Both the position numbers and the translations under genes were made by a program. From contig JAIPER010000308.1 in NCBI GenBank assembly GCA_021737115.1, forward strand, positions 1 through 5,027: DNA of 5,027 nucleotides, written 5' to 3'. Below, piece by piece: positions 4,749 through 5,027 of this stretch; the first letter of the stretch is position 1, and the number at the start of each line of letters is the position of its first letter. The notes under the pieces were generated by a model, which saw only the letters and a program-made list of their open reading frames with translations, did no database searches and had not been told where the DNA came from. Origin of the DNA: Desulfohalobiaceae bacterium (lineage in GTDB: Bacteria; Desulfobacterota; Desulfovibrionia; Desulfovibrionales; Desulfothermaceae).

Positions 4749-5027
4749 ATGGAGCGTTTGCTGCCGCGTCTGAGCCTGCGCTCAAAAATAGTCTCTCTGA
4801 TTCTGGCCATGGGCTGTATTTCCATAGCCGGAGGGTCGATCCTCTACTGGTACACCCTGCGCATGGACCAGGTCCTGTCCGTGTTGATCGACAAGGAAAT
4901 GGTCCTCTACACTACGGCCCAGGATATGCAAATGGCCCTGGCCAATCAAAAGGGCTACCTGACCTATTACTTTGTGGACCAGGACACTGAGTGGCTCAAG
5001 GAACTCGGCAGCCAGCGCCTTGTCTTC
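4749..5027 (+). CDS. Membrane sensor protein, N-terminal part (probable sensor histidine kinase)
   Basis: The reading frame is open to the right edge; 93 codons are visible and no stop is reached. The start ATG at 4749 follows AGGA at 4740-4743, inside the end of receiver 3, with 5 nt of spacing. Residues 1-13 hold R3, R7, R11 and K13, then a hydrophobic segment of about residues 14-35 (IVSLILAMGCISIAGG) forms one membrane span with its N-terminus inside. Residues 36-93 look like the start of a helical periplasmic sensor domain (KEMVLYTTAQDMQMALANQK, then GYLTYYFVDQD and EWLKELG). No kinase motif lies within the window. The kinase call rests on this topology and on tight coupling to a receiver gene; a methyl-accepting chemotaxis protein has the same N-terminal layout and cannot be excluded. 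Confidence 0.75.
   Translation, partial: MERLLPRLSLRSKIVSLILAMGCISIAGGSILYWYTLRMDQVLSVLIDKEMVLYTTAQDMQMALANQKGYLTYYFVDQDTEWLKELGSQRLVF

Noticed and set aside
1..5027. CRISPR arrays, tRNA or rRNA genes, insertion sequences
   Set aside because: No regularly spaced repeats, no cloverleaf or rRNA-like segments and no transposase-like frame were seen.

Overview
The window is a compact, all plus-strand signalling and transport cluster. In order it holds a small protein, a CheY-like receiver protein, a degenerate receiver protein, a tandem-CBS protein, a second receiver protein, an SLC13/DASS-family membrane transporter, a third receiver protein, and the first 93 codons of a membrane sensor (probably a histidine kinase) that runs off the right edge. 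Moderately high GC in the genes, strong GGAGG-type ribosome binding sites, many stand-alone receivers and an SLC13 permease beside a membrane sensor suggest a Gram-negative, probably of the Desulfobacterota (sulfate-reducer type). This is an inference from style and content; no marker gene fixes the taxon.

Region by region: positions 1-241 are AT-richer and hold no gene I can support. They contain two overlapping inverted repeats that compete for the same six bases, followed by a strong ribosome binding site. Positions 242-2094 carry four genes: the small protein, receiver 1, the pseudo-receiver and the CBS protein. Their gaps are 28 nt, 26 nt and an ATGA overlap. Receiver 2 follows after 36 nt. 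A 102-nt gap with a weak promoter-like box and an imperfect palindrome precedes the transporter. Receiver 3 starts 25 nt after the transporter, and the sensor gene starts one base after the receiver 3 stop.

The most interesting observation is a 25-residue module, K-[LI]-E-[DN]-x3-A-A-x2-A-E-x6-A-[RK]-[DE], that aligns without gaps in three consecutive genes. It forms the N-terminal half of the 65-residue protein, the C-terminal tail of receiver 1 and the C-terminal region of the pseudo-receiver. In the pseudo-receiver every receiver active-site position except the acceptor Asp is replaced: the acidic pair becomes Phe-Phe, the Thr becomes Val and the Lys becomes Asp. The transporter also departs from its family, because neither of the two Ser-Asn-Thr ligand motifs is intact.

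Working model (inference): the membrane sensor phosphorylates one or more of the single-domain receivers. The receivers, the pseudo-receiver and the CBS protein then act by protein-protein contact, because no DNA-binding or enzymatic output domain is present in the window. A plausible target is the transporter or a partner kinase. The shared module could let the small protein bind the two module-bearing receivers.
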